Below, piece by piece: positions 30,567 through 40,399 of a DNA stretch of 64,000 nt; within the stretch, counting starts at the first letter, position 1; every line of letters starts with the position of its first letter. A program made the position numbers and the translations under genes. Source of the stretch: Paroedura picta. Taxonomy: Eukaryota; Chordata; Lepidosauria; Squamata; Gekkonidae. The stretch lies in assembly GCF_049243985.1 (NCBI RefSeq), contig NC_135386.1, positions 16,956,202 through 17,020,201 on the forward strand, read 5' to 3'. The notes beneath the pieces were generated by a model. It was not told the origin of the DNA and ran no database searches. It saw nothing but the letters and a program-made list of their open reading frames with translations.

Positions 30567-30695
30567 CTGATCTTCAAAGAGAGCGTCTGGTTGTGCTTCC
30601 AGTTGGCCAGGCCCAGCCGAACAAGGTGCTTAACGCTTCCGTTGCTTCTGTCACCGGCCGTAGGAGAGGAAGCGCCGCTGATTCCCACTTCAGCT
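30567..30695 (-). CDS. ST8SIA2: ST8SIA2 exon 3 (stem region)
   Basis: Acceptor CCCTCTCCAG, donor GTACTG. Encodes R-AEVGISGASSPTAGDRSNGS, VKHLVRLGLANWKHNQTLSL and KIR. Aligns with the human stem AEVVINGSSSPAVVDRSNES...SKWRHNQTLSLRIR, with lower identity in the middle, as expected for a Golgi-lumen stem. The NQT sequon is kept; the human NGS site at VINGSSS reads ISGASS here and is lost. 129 bp, phase 2 to phase 2. Confidence 0.95.
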
Positions 30696-30990
30696 CTGGA
30701 GAGGGGAAAGAGAGAGACGGCGGGGGTGGGTGGGTGGGGATCAATCAGAGGCAGATCTGCCTTCGAGGATGGTGGGTCGGCCGTCTCCCCTGGAAGAGCA
30801 AGCTGGCTGCCGAGACCCCAATTAAAAGGCAGTGAAGGCACAAGATAGGCACTGTTTTCTTTTAACAAGTCCAGGCTCCCCCAACCCAATTGTCATTCCC
30901 AGCACTCAGACGGCAACTGCAGGAAACGTATTCCCCAAGCACTGCAGAAGCTAGATATGGATGAGGTTTGTACTGCAAAGAAGAGCAGAC

Positions 30991-31250
30991 TTGAGAGCCA
31001 GCAAGGTGTAGTGGGTAAAGGGCAGTGAGCTCTAATTTGGAGAGCTGGGTTCGATTCCCCCACTCCTCACCCACATGCAGGCAGCCTGGTGACCTTGGGT
31101 CAGTCACAGTTCTCATAGAGCTCTCTCAGCCCCTCCTACCTCACAGGGTAGCTGTTGTGGGGAGAGGAAGGGAAAGAGGCTTGTTTCTTGTATTGTTTTC
31201 TATGTTTCATGTAAACTGCCCTGAGCCTCTGGGGAAGGCGGTATATAAAT
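30991..31250 (+). repeat. tRNA-derived SINE joined to another retroelement 3' end
   Basis: GAGAGCCAGCAAGGTGTAGT, GGGTTCGATTCCCCCACTCC and GTTGTGGGGAGAGGAAGGGA give the CTT-family body. The end switches to CATGTAAACTGCCCTGAGCC and GGCGGTATATAAATC, the 3' end of a different family. Composite or template-switched copy, or two adjacent insertions. Confidence 0.6.
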
Positions 31251-31251
31251 C

Positions 31252-31314
<63 letters not shown>

Positions 31315-31338
31315 ATATAATAAATAAATAATAATAAA
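31248..31338 (+). repeat. (AAAT)n microsatellite
   Basis: About 20 AAAT units with a few interruptions, at the 3' end of the preceding element. Confidence 0.95.
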
Positions 31339-31583
31339 GAAGAAAAAGAAGAGCTGGGTTTTTTGGAACTCTGCTGTTCTCTACCTGAGTCTCAGAGTGG
31401 CCTACAATTGTCTTCCTCTCCCCACACAGACACCCTGTGAGGCAGGCGGGGCTGAGAGAGCTCTGAAAGAACTGTGACTGGACCAAGGTCACCCAGATGG
31501 CTGCCTGTGGAGGAGTTAGGAATCAAACCCAGTTCTCTAGATTAGAGACCACTGTTCTTAACCACGGTACCAAGCTGGCTCTC
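31337..31583 (-). repeat. tRNA-derived SINE, CTT-tail family, reverse
   Basis: AAGAAAAAGAAGAGCTGGGT, GTCTTCCTCTCCCCACACAG, GACTGGACCAAGGTCACCC, GAATCAAACCCAGTTCTC and TAACCACGGTACCAAGCTGG in family order. A short forward SINE tail (GATAGTGAAAAGCAGAG...CTCTTC) abuts it to 31650. Confidence 0.75.
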
Positions 31584-31649
31584 AGTTTTGGGATGCCTTC
31601 GGATAGTGAAAAGCAGAGTATAAAAAAACAGCTCTTCTTTATCCTCCTC

Positions 31650-32270
31650 CTCCCCTGGGTCCATTTGCCAACCTAGAATGGCTCCTGGCAGCATTATTTG
31701 CCCTGTGGTAGACTGCATGCTAAAGTCTGGAAGTCCATGGAGTCTGTCAACCAAGCTCAGGACATCGACTCATGCAGAGATACAGAAGGCAGCCCCCTTT
31801 GCGATTATACAGTCCCTCTGCCTTTCTGTAATTACATATGACTTAGAAAGGGGAAAGGACTGGCCTCCCCACGGTGGCTGATTTGAGGGGGGCCAGGCCA
31901 GGACCTTTACTCATACAGTGACCCACGAGGTAGCCTCCTGTGAAGACAGGTGGGGTGCCGCTCTTAGGACCCTTCGATTACTTAATCCCTTTGTTCCTCA
32001 CAATACGCCATGGTGCGTAGTAAGTAAAAACAGGCGTTTTTATTCCGTGGTTCTCGCCTCCGCTGCCGCAAGGTACAGCTCGTCTGTCACCGGCGAATGA
32101 GACAGGAGGGGGAGAAGGATGATTAAGGAAACCCCAAGCCGAGGAGGAGAGAAACAGATGGAGGAGCTAAGTGGAAAGAGCGCCATCCCACAAAGAGAGA
32201 GAGGGGGAAAGAGCAGAGCAGATTAATAGCCGCTTGAAAGCCCGAAACAAATGGACACAAAACCCCGTTG
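31650..32270. other. ST8SIA2 intron 2, unclassified
   Basis: No exon recognised. The region just 3' of exon 2 (32100-32270) is repeat-free. Confidence 0.35.
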
Positions 32271-32276
32271 ACCAAC

Positions 32277-32339
32277 CTATTCGATTTGCTAGGTATTCCG
32301 CTCCCCACTGATCGGGTAGCCCCTCGGCCTCCGGAATTC
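32277..32339 (-). CDS. ST8SIA2: ST8SIA2 exon 2 (small stem exon)
   Basis: 63-bp exon encoding G-NSGGRGATRSVGSGIPSKSN-R. Human has GNSGGRGTIRSAVNSLHSKSN at this place and, as I recall, a 63-bp exon. Acceptor TTTGTCTTGTAG; donor AATAG-GTTGGT, a weak match to GTRAGT. Too short to show as an open frame by itself; found by its NSGGRG and SKSN ends and by exact phase (2 to 2) with exons 1 and 3. Confidence 0.93.
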
Positions 32340-32587
32340 CTACAAGACAAAGGAAATGCATTATTTAGCATCCAGGGCCCTCTTTGCGACGTTGTGCTCA
32401 ACGTTCCCGGCTGCAGGTTGCAGAACTTTGGACCGAAATGCCTGCTGCGGCGGGGTGTCCCTCGGGCCCTTTGCTTTGGGGGAATATTCTCTTGTTTTCC
32501 TGCCCTTCCGAGCCTCCACGACCTCTCTGATGCTGGAGAGTGTCGCTGATATATTTCTCTGCAGGGCGACGTTCACCCCGGATCGAT

Positions 32588-32822
32588 ATTAGGCTAGATA
32601 TCAGGAAAAAAATGTTCACAGTCAGAGTAGTTCAGCAGTGGAATAGGCTGCCTAAGGAGGTGGTGAGCTCCCTCTCACTGGCAGTCTTCAAGCAAAGGTT
32701 GGATACACACTTTTCTTGGATGCTTTAGGATGCTTAGGGCTGATCCTGCGTTGAGCAGGGGGTTGGACTAGATGGCCTGTGTGGCCCCTTCCAACTCTAT
32801 GATTCGATGATTCTATGATATC
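32588..32822 (+). mobile_element. CR1 LINE 3' terminus
   Basis: GGCTAGATATCAGGAAAAAA, GAGTAGTTCAGCAGTGGAAT, GGAGGTGGTGAGCTCCCTCT and the end GATGGCCTGTGTGGCCCCTT plus TTCTATGAT. About 250 bases upstream of exon 2 in the - strand sense, in ST8SIA2 intron 1. Confidence 0.9.
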
Positions 32823-32824
32823 CA

Positions 32825-33830
32825 ATGGGAAAGGATGAAGAGGGCCGGGTCAATCCAACTTCTATTAGAGATCCGCAGTCCTAACCACCACACCAGTACA
32901 CTAAGGGTCATAGATCCAAAGAACACGAGGGATCCCGATACGGAGGCAAGCAAACCACCTCCGAACGCCCACACCTGAATCCATCTGAGGACGTCTTGTG
33001 TGCCCCTGAACGCTCACGCGCAGAACAGAACTTGGTTGGTCTTCCAGGAGCCCCTGGACTCAAACTTGGTCCTGCTGCTTCAGATCAACACGGGGACCCA
33101 CCCGAATCCATCTGCACCCAAAAGCTTATCCCCAGAATAGGACTTGGTTCATCTTCAAGGGTCCCCTGGACTCCTTAACCTTTCAAGCAGAAGCTACGTT
33201 GAAGCCTTTGAAACGAACACCTGGCTTTCAAACGTTTTCTCGCCTGCTCTCAAGGTCAGCTTGGGGAGCGTTTCTCTCTGACGTCTGGAGAAAAATGGTT
33301 GACTGACATTTGATATTTCCTACGCCGGCTTTGGCCCTCGCCCTGGGGTGGCTGGGTGCGCCGGCTATTTCCCCCCGTGTCAACATTCGAGCAGCAAGCC
33401 TTTGAGGCCGTTGGCACCTGCTCGAAAGAGGGAGGGACAAAGCAAACTCCCCTGGGGTGATACATTTCAAAGGAGGCCAGAGAAATGTATCAGGGATGCG
33501 GGGGTCTTGATTCCCGGCTCCTGGAGACCTTTTGAGATCTCACGCAGAGATGTTCAAAAATCTCATCCATTTGCGCTGTCACGCCGTGGCAATCTGGGCT
33601 CCTAAAAGCTTTTCCCCTTAAGTCGCAGGTGTCATTTCGGGGGAGTTAAATTCCTTTTCAAAGGCTTGGCCGTGAATTCCGGTGACGGCGTCTCTGCCGA
33701 TAATGTCAAGGAATTTCCTTTTCTCTTCCCAGCAGCAGAAATCTTGCCATTCTGGGGGAGCTGGTTAATTGGGGAGGGCGTAGGCTGAGAACAGCCTGTG
33801 GTCTTAAAATGTTAACACCTATTTCTAGGT
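32825..33830. other. ST8SIA2 intron 1, mostly unclassified
   Basis: 32990-33160 holds repeated pieces (CAGAACAGAACTTGGTTGGT, CAAACTTGGTCCTGCTGCTT) of the family also at 36645 and 59735. The rest to 33830 shows no repeat or gene. Confidence 0.4.
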
Positions 33831-33905
33831 GATAGAGTTGCCAACTCCAGGTAGGGAAATACCTGGAGATTTGGGGTGTGAAGTGGGATTTGGGACAGTG
33901 AAGGA
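33830..33905 (+). repeat. Unclassified interspersed repeat, 5' fragment
   Basis: GAGTTGCCAACTCCAGGTAG and AAATACCTGGAGATTTGGGG match the family copy at 37660. Confidence 0.5.
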
Positions 33906-34399
33906 CCAAGAGGGCTTAAAATGTGGAATTCATGGCCAGAGGATGGAGTGATGGCCACAGGAATAGACTGCTTTAAAAGGGGGTTTGATGGAATTGGGAA
34001 GGAAAGGTCTATGAGTGGCTATGAGCCATGGCTGAGGAAAACCTCCATGTTCAGGGGCAGTCATCCTCTGAATCCCAGAGCCAGGAGGCAACATTAGGGG
34101 AAGGCCTTGGCCTCTCTGCCCTGTTGCTGGCAACCCAAAGGAAATGGATGATCACTGAAGATCTGATCCAGGAACGCTCATGTTTTCCTTGAGGACAAAA
34201 GTGAGGTGTAAGTGAAATAAACTGGGGCACTTTGGGGAGGAGGGGGGTGGCATAGTTAGAACAGGAACTCCCCGTTATTTTTCAAATTATCCTCAACAGT
34301 GTCCTGATTGACTCATTTGGAGACTTCCTGCTCCTTGGAGCCCACTTCCTGTATGCTTGCCGAATGAACGTCAAACAACAGTTAGTCAGTTAGGATTCT
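33905..34399. other. ST8SIA2 intron 1, unclassified
   Basis: No gene seen. 33905-34140 resembles the 3' part of a reptile retroelement (GGAATTCATGGCCAGAGGAT, GGCTATGAGCCATGG) but I cannot name it. Confidence 0.3.
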
Positions 34400-34400
34400 T

Positions 34401-34443
<43 letters not shown>
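34400..34443 (+). repeat. (CT)n microsatellite
   Basis: About 21 CT units. Confidence 0.95.
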
Positions 34444-34444
<1 letters not shown>

Positions 34445-34445
<1 letters not shown>

Positions 34446-35105
34446 GTCTTTCTTTACAAAGCTGTTTCTCTTCACAATAAGATTAGTTTATTCTTTTCAG
34501 CAGCTTGGTGCTTTGCCCCTCTTTGCATATTTAAACACTGCCAAGAGGGACTACCCTTGAAGAGCTGCAGACAAGGCAGAATGCTGCAGGAGACTACCAG
34601 TCAGGCCCCACCCAGCATGGGATCCCGATACTAAGTCCAATGGCAAAGGAGCCACTCCCAAGTTCTATTTAAGGTGTTGCTTTTGACCTTTAAAGTCCTA
34701 CCTGGCTGGGGGCTGCAGTATCTGAAGGACCATCTTCTCACCGATATTCCTGCCTGAGAATTAAGATCAGGCTCCTTTGACCATGCTATCAGTCAAAGAA
34801 GCTCAACTGGCAGGTGCAGGGGGGAGGGTCTTTTCAGGAGCAGCCCCCAGGATCACAGGATAACCTCCCCAGGGATGCGTATCTGGCCCCTTCACTCTCG
34901 ATCTTTAGGAGGCCACTGGTTCTGTTTAGGACTGTATTTGATTAAAATTTTCCTAAATTGTGATTTCACATTCACCCCCCCCCCCCATAGTTTTAAAATA
35001 TATTTTATATTTTTTAATGTATTCTCTTTTATGTGTTTCATGTTTACTGTAAGCTGCCTGGAACTCCATCAGGGAGAAAGAGGGCTAAAGAAAGGTTTTG
35101 GGAAA
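34445..35105. other. ST8SIA2 intron 1, retroelement-like stretch
   Basis: AAGAGCTGCAGACAAGGCAG to AGCTGCCTGGAACTCCATCA has the look of a LINE 3' UTR ending near 35090. No coding frame. Confidence 0.35.
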
Positions 35106-35107
35106 GG

Positions 35108-35510
35108 TTTTGGGGAAGTCAAAGAAGCAGCAATAAAAGCAAGCAAGGAAGCAAGCAGCAATGAAAGCAAGCAAGCAGCGATAAAAGCAAGCAAGCCAGC
35201 CGTAAAAGCAAGTAAGTGAGCAATAAAAGCAAGCAAACCAGCCATAAAAGCAAGTAAACAAGCAATAAAAGCAAGCAAGCCAGCAATAAAACCAAGTAAG
35301 CGAGCAATAAAAGCAAGCAAACCAGCCATAAAAGCAAGTAAGCGAGCAGTAAAAGCAAGCAAACCAGCCACAAAAGCAAGTAAACAAGCAATAAAAGCAA
35401 GCAAGCCAGCAATAAAAGCAAGCAAGCAGTAATAAAAGCAAGCAAACAGCCAGCAATAAAAGGAAACAAGAGCAAAAAAGTAATCAAGCAGCAATAAAAG
35501 CAAGTACTGA
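35108..35510 (+). repeat. Minisatellite, 12/24/36-bp AAGCAAGCAAGCCAGCAATA units
   Basis: Tandem copies of AAAAGCAAGCAAGCCAGCAA variants, about 400 bases. Unit lengths are multiples of 12, so every frame stays open: Lys/Ser/Ala-rich on the + strand, strongly hydrophobic (LLAFIAG) on the - strand. No sign that either is expressed. Confidence 0.9.
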
Positions 35511-36640
35511 GAATCTTCCCCCTGTGGAAGCAAATACTGTACTACAATTTTCTCCATCTTTCATCTCTCTTTGTCTCCCTTCATGATGGGTGAGAGGGAA
35601 GGGTTTAGCAAATCCAGCTTGCTGCCAGAGGTGAAGGGGATCGGGGAAGTGGGGTGGGGTGGGGTGAGGAATACTACTTGCACTCATCCCAGGTACCTCC
35701 CAGGTACCACTTGCATTCAGCCCAGGTACCTTCTGATGCACGCAAGGATGTAGAATTCCGCACAGAGACAATCTCCACCGGCACAGACTGGGGCCGAAGG
35801 ATCCTGCATAGGGATGAGATATTTCTCCCCCCCACCCCTTGCAAATGCACAGAGCTGTGTTTATAGGAAGGCCGGGTGGCAGGCGGCGAGGAGAGAATTA
35901 CGAGAAACGCTTCCTAGAGAAGGTTAAACGAACCCATGTGAGAAAACCCTCCATCAAGAAGGAAATCAAATGAGTTTTCGGGAAAGTGGAGTTTAAAGAG
36001 CCGGAGAATCAGAGGCAAGATGAACAAGACGGGGGGAGGGAAAGTGAGCAAAAGTACTTGAGGGGGGGGGAGATAGGACAGGCCCTGCAGGAATAAATAC
36101 ATCTCAACAGCCTTATCATTATAGTGGAGCAGCTGGACCAGAACGGGCAGGGGTCTGTTACAGGAGGCGACCCTCCCACTCCGTGCTGGGGCTCTGCCAG
36201 CACTGGGTCCTGGTTGATTCGAAGGGAGATGAATATAATCACTTCACGCTGTAACGCCTGGAGGAAGATGACGAATCCCTTTTTAAAGGAATCTTCGCTC
36301 AGCCTCCGCTTGGAAGGGGGCCGAAGGCGTTTGCAGGCGCCCTTGTTAAGTGCATCGATCAGGAGGCAAACGGGCCTCTTATTTACTGATTTGCTCCATA
36401 ATAATCTGGAAGGGATGGAAAGGCAACTCTCTCTAGGGGGCCTAAGAGAAGCCCTGGGGAAATTAGGCTTCAGAACAGCTTCCAGTTCCCACAAAGTTCA
36501 CAGTGGCGAACTAGTTGGACAGAAGCAAGGACAGAACAGGGACTCATGCAGAGATGCAATGGTCCGTGAGACTTTTTAAATTTCTTGTTTTCCCCCATTA
36601 GTATGCCGCCAACTGCTCTCTCATGGTCCGTCTCTGCACC
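35511..36640. other. ST8SIA2 intron 1; possible conserved non-coding block 36110-36450
   Basis: 36110-36450 is repeat-free and contains CTTTTTAAAGGAATC, TTGTTAAGTGCATCGATCAG and TATTTACTGATTTGCTCC. No exon features. 36060-36072 is a short G run. Confidence 0.3.
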
Positions 36641-36644
36641 TGGA

Positions 36645-36960
36645 CTTACACTGTACCAATAAAGTTTGGGTACAGGGACACCTTTAAAACCTACAAAGTT
36701 TTATTCAAGGGATGAGCTTTCACGCGCAGGCACACATCTTCAGATACCTGACAAACTCTGCATGCATACAAAAGCTTGCCAATTTGAATTAAACTTTGCA
36801 GGTCTTCAAGATGCCCCCGGGCTCCGACTATGTCCTGCTGCTTCAGACCAACATGGCAACCCACCTGGATCGATCGGAAGGCGTTGCGTGCACATTAATT
36901 CATAGAACTGCCATAAGTCGGGTGCACCTTGAGACAGCACATAAACACAGAACACAGCTG
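36645..36960 (+). repeat. Inverted-structure interspersed repeat (TTTTATTCAAGGGATGAGC family) with 5S-SINE 3' end
   Basis: AAAGTTTTATTCAAGGGATG, AGCTTTCACGCGCAGGCACA and GTCCTGCTGCTTCAGACCAA define a family also at 32990, 45450 and 59735. 36905-36955 (GAACTGCCATAAGTCGGGTG) looks like the 3' end of the 5S-derived SINE. Confidence 0.55.
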
Positions 36961-37021
36961 GAACCAAATCACATGTCGCTATTGTATTTAAAGTTATCTT
37001 GGGGTGTCCTAGTTACGTCTT

Positions 37022-37205
37022 GACTTCATTTAAACCCTAGGGACACAAAGCTGCCAACGTCCTTCTCCTCCCTGTCTTTGATCCACACAACAGCCCTGTA
37101 CGGTTGGTTCGGCTGAGACTGCATGACCCACTCGAGTTCCCCGCAGCAGAGTGAGGATTCGAATTCAGCCCTCCCAGAGCCTAGTCCACCCCTCGAATCA
37201 CTCCG
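37022..37205 (-). repeat. tRNA-derived SINE (GGATTCGAACCTGG family), reverse, degenerate
   Basis: ACTTCATTTAAACCC, CACAACAGCCCTGTACGG and GTGAGGATTCGAATTCAGC, then CTAGTCCACCCC, in family order. Confidence 0.5.
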
Positions 37206-37655
37206 CCGCACCGGCCGTCTCACTGAAATATTGCCATGTTTCAAAACATGGGCCTCGTGCAGGATTGATTTCAGAGTGGCATGTTTGCGGATCGGAGCCC
37301 TGGAATCTGCCTTCGAACAGACTGACTGTGGCTAAAGTTCTCTTGGAGAACCAGATTCCCGTCTGTAAGAGCAATAAATCTGTCCGCCTTTAATTCGCCC
37401 CGGGCCCCTTTCCCGGCCATTTGTTATCCCGATGTCTTTCCAGAGTATCGGAAAGCTAGAAGAGTTTTATTCTAAGCAAGAAATATTCCCCGCGTTCTTT
37501 TATTTTCCTTCTGTTTCACAGCTGAAAGGGCCATGAGGCTCGCTCCTTGAGGAGGACGGCTGAATGCTCGGGGAAGCCTCTAATGGTATCCCCAGAGAGT
37601 CTGGGAGACTGAGAACACGAATACATGAATACATGATGCAGCATCAAACCCTTGC
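37206..37655. other. ST8SIA2 intron 1, low-repeat stretch
   Basis: No gene or repeat recognised. Confidence 0.35.
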
Positions 37656-37659
37656 CTCA

Positions 37660-38005
37660 AGGGTTGCCAACTCTGGGGGGGGGGGGAGAAATACCTGGAG
37701 CTTCCAGGGGCTGGAGGGGTTTGAGGCAGGGAGGGGCTTCTTCAGGGTATAATGCTATAGAGCAGGGGTAGTCAACCTGTGGTCCTCCAGATGTTCATGG
37801 ACTACAATTCCCATGAGCCCCTGCCAGCAAATGCTGGCAGGGGCACATGGGAATTGTAGTCCATGAATATCTGGAGGACCACAGGTTGACTACTTCTGCT
37901 ATAGAGTCCTCCCTCTGAAGCTGTCCTGGGAACTAACCCCACTTCCCTGGAGATCAATGGTGATAGAGGGAGAGCTCCAGGCCACATCTGGAGGCTGGCA
38001 ACCTT
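37660..38005 (+). repeat. Unclassified interspersed repeat, nearly full length, split by a MITE
   Basis: AGGGTTGCCAACTCTGGGGG, GAAATACCTGGAGCTTCCAG, TATAATGCTATAGAG, then after the MITE TCCTCCCTCTGAAGC, TTCCCTGGAGATCAATGG and TGGAGGCTGGCAACC. Best preserved copy of the family here; no coding frame. Confidence 0.65.
37763..37898. mobile_element. hAT (Buster-type) hairpin MITE, copy 5
   Basis: CAGGGGTAGTCAACCTGTGG arm and its mirror, perfect 8-bp duplication CTATAGAG. Nested in the repeat at 37660-38005. Confidence 0.9.
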
Positions 38006-38035
38006 CCTTGGCCCATCAAGGTCGGCATTATCTGC

Positions 38036-38176
38036 TCAGGCTGGAAGCTGGGTCTCCAGGGTTTCAGGTGGGGGATTTTTCCACGATCCCCGAGATCCTT
38101 TGGCTCTGAGATGCCGGGGATTGAACCGGGGACCTTCTGCAGGCTGAGGGAATGCTCTGCCACGGAGCCCTTTAAG
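38036..38176 (-). repeat. tRNA-derived SINE (GCATGCAGAAGGTC family), reverse
   Basis: GAGATGCCGGGGATTGAACC, GGGGACCTTCTGCAGGCTGA and GAATGCTCTGCCACGGAGCC are the reversed B and A box regions of the family. Confidence 0.65.
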
Positions 38177-38815
38177 ACATCCCAGGAGCAAGACAAGGAA
38201 AGCAGCCCCTGCAGAACTGGCTCGGACCCAGGCGGCTGGCAACACACTTGCCATGCTCTGTGGGGTTGTCACCAGCCCACCCTGCAAGGTAGGACCACGG
38301 GGAATTGGTGGACTGGGATAAAGACACCCATTATGGTCGGGCCCTGGTTCACCCCAAGCCACGTGGCCTTTGGAGAACAGCCACAACCCATGTGAAAAGT
38401 CCATGCTAAGAGTCCATGCTGCCACTGGCTGGGGGCTCCCTAATCCTTGTGGAGCTAATGCAGCCTTCCTCAGCTTTTTCACTGTTGAGAAACTCCTGAA
38501 ACATCCTTCAAGGTTTGACAAGCCCCAGAAGAGGCACAATCGAGCAGAATATTGTTGGGAAGGAGAGCTGTGTATGTATCCACCTGGGGGCCCTCCACTT
38601 CCCTCCCCCTCCAAGCCCATCATTGGGCATGTGGGGAGGGAGGGCAGGTGACATGACCGTCCATGGTCATGTCACCCAATAAATGCTTTCCAAATTTAAA
38701 AAATATATTGAAAATGAATTAACTCCTGCCCATTTGGGAATCCCTTCCGGGTCAGTCAAGAAATCTCGGATCTTCTTCACAACTTGCATTGAATCGGAAA
38801 ATTACTCAATTTCCC
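38177..38815. other. ST8SIA2 intron 1, retroelement fragments
   Basis: 38455-38700 (TTTTTCACTGTTGAGAAACT, CCTTCAAGGTTTGACAAGCC, CATGTCACCCAATAAATGC) is repeated in reverse at about 43340-43560, so it is an unnamed dispersed element. The remainder is unclassified. Confidence 0.45.
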
Positions 38816-38818
38816 TGA

Positions 38819-39185
38819 GGCCAACCAGCTGGGTGATATTGGGCCAGTCACAGTTCTCTCAGGGCTCTCTCATTCCCACGGGGTGTGTGCTGTAGGGAGA
38901 GGAAGGGAAGGCGATTGGAAGCCGCTCGGAGACTCCTTCACAGAGTGAAAAGCAGGGTACAAGAACCAGCTCTTCTTCCTGACAGCCAGCCTGCTGTAGA
39001 GGTTCAGAGTGGCAGCCTCTAATCTGGAGCTCCGCGTTCGATTCTCCACTCCTCCTCCTCACCTGCAGCCAGCTGGGTGGCCTTGGGCCAGTCACAGTTC
39101 TCCCAGAGCTCTCTCAGCCCTACCTACCTCATAGGATGTCAAGTAGTAAAAATCAAGGTAAAAAAACCCCGCTTTTCTTCTACGG
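38819..39185 (+). repeat. Two adjacent CTT-tail SINE copies
   Basis: The first lacks its tRNA head (CCAACCAGCTGGGTGATATT to ACCAGCTCTTCTTC). The second starts at 38982 (GACAGCCAGCCTGCTGTAGA, CGCGTTCGATTCTCCACTCC) and ends near 39180. Confidence 0.7.
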
Positions 39186-39214
39186 GAGGGTGGCCAGAGT
39201 TTCTTGGGCTTCTT

Positions 39215-39303
39215 GCTTTCCTTTAAGCCCTGCCTCGTCCAGCTCTCAGGCGCTAAGCAGGGTCAGTCCTCGTTAGCCCCTGGATGGGTGAGCACCAAGA
39301 CCC
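39215..39303 (+). repeat. 5S rRNA-derived SINE fragment
   Basis: CAGCTCTCAGGCGCTAAGCA, GGGTCAGTCCTCGTTAGCCC and CTGGATGGGTGAGCACC follow the 5S internal promoter order closely. Confidence 0.65.
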
Positions 39304-39407
39304 CCCAAGAAAGACCCCCCAACCACCTCCGTTTGCCGCTTGCCTCAGAGACTCTTCCGGGGTGGTCGTCAGTCACCTGCAACCTGGCATCACTTTTCTG
39401 CACCACT

Positions 39408-39600
39408 TCCAGGTTCTGTGGCTCAGCGACATGCAGAAGGGCCCGGGTTCGATCCCCGGCCTCTCCAGTTAAAAGGTCAGGCGGTCGGAGAGGGGAAGGC
39501 CTTTGGCCAGAGACCTCTGGAGAGCTGCTGCCAGTCTGAGTAAGTGACTCTGACTTTGAGGGATCGAGGTTCCCGTTCGGCAGAAGGCAATGTCACAGGT
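39408..39600 (+). repeat. tRNA-derived SINE (GCATGCAGAAGGTC family)
   Basis: TGTGGCTCAGCGACATGCAG, CCCGGGTTCGATCCCCGGCC and TCTCCAGTTAAAAGGTCAGG, then CTGCCAGTCTGAGTAAG. Confidence 0.7.
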
Positions 39601-39975
39601 TCGTGAGTGCCAATGGATTCGGCCGGGATCTTTTGCTTCCAAGTTTAGACCGGCATTTCCGGACTTCCAGCCCAGGGGGACGGTCAGTTGCTTGGCTGCT
39701 CCCCTTACAGCCTGGTCCAAGATTTTGGGTCCTGGCTTCTGCCTGTCCTGGCTTCTGCCTGATCTCTCCTCCTCTCCCACCACTTGGTAGCTTGAGAGGC
39801 TACCAAGGACTCTAGTTACACCCCCCTCCAACCCACACCTAGATGAATCCCCCCTTCTTGACAAATCAATAAACCAGTGGTCCGAACGGGTTCCTGGTTT
39901 GGGGGAGACGGCTGCACTGATTACTGGGCGGCCAGGGGATGGCACCCTGCACCTGCTCAGGAACACCAGCACCGG

Positions 39976-40155
39976 CTAGGGGTGCCAATCTCCAGGCGGG
40001 ACCTGGGGATCCCCCGGAATTACGGCTCCTCTCCAGATCACACCCCCTGGGGGAAATGAATGACCCGAGGCATTGTGCCCCACCAAAGTCCCTGCCCTCA
40101 GCTTGGCCATCCCCAAATCTCCAGGGGTTTCCCAGCCAGGGGTTGCCCCCCCCCC
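39976..40155 (+). repeat. Unclassified interspersed repeat
   Basis: GGGTGCCAATCTCCAGGCGG, GACCTGGGGATCCCCCGGAA and CCAAATCTCCAGGGGTTTCC. Confidence 0.6.
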
Positions 40156-40240
40156 CCCCGGCTGCTGATTCTTCCTTCCCAGGCGTCGGAAACAAATTCC
40201 AGCCAAGCCCGTGAAGTTCCCACAGGGCTCGATGCTGGCG

Positions 40241-40290
40241 TCGGGTGTGTGTGTGGGTGTGTGTGTGGGTGTGTGTGTGGGTGGGGAGGG
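40241..40290 (+). repeat. (GTGTGTGTGTGG)n short tandem repeat
   Basis: Four imperfect copies of GTGTGTGTGGGT. Confidence 0.85.
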
Positions 40291-40399
40291 TGTTACACCT
40301 GGGGGAGGCTTCACTGCAAAAAAAAAAAGGAAGCTCCATCCCCAAAAAGAGCCTAAAGGGGGGAGGGGAACGACTGAGAAACTTCCAGCTTGGCATGCA

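Noticed and set aside
35120-35500. Possible CRISPR-like array (regular repeats)
   Set aside because: Units are directly adjacent without unique spacers, and the DNA is vertebrate; it is a minisatellite.
35069-35557. 162-codon hydrophobic repeat protein (LLAFIAG) on the - strand
   Set aside because: Product of the 12-base minisatellite modules inside an ST8SIA2 intron; no start context or homology.
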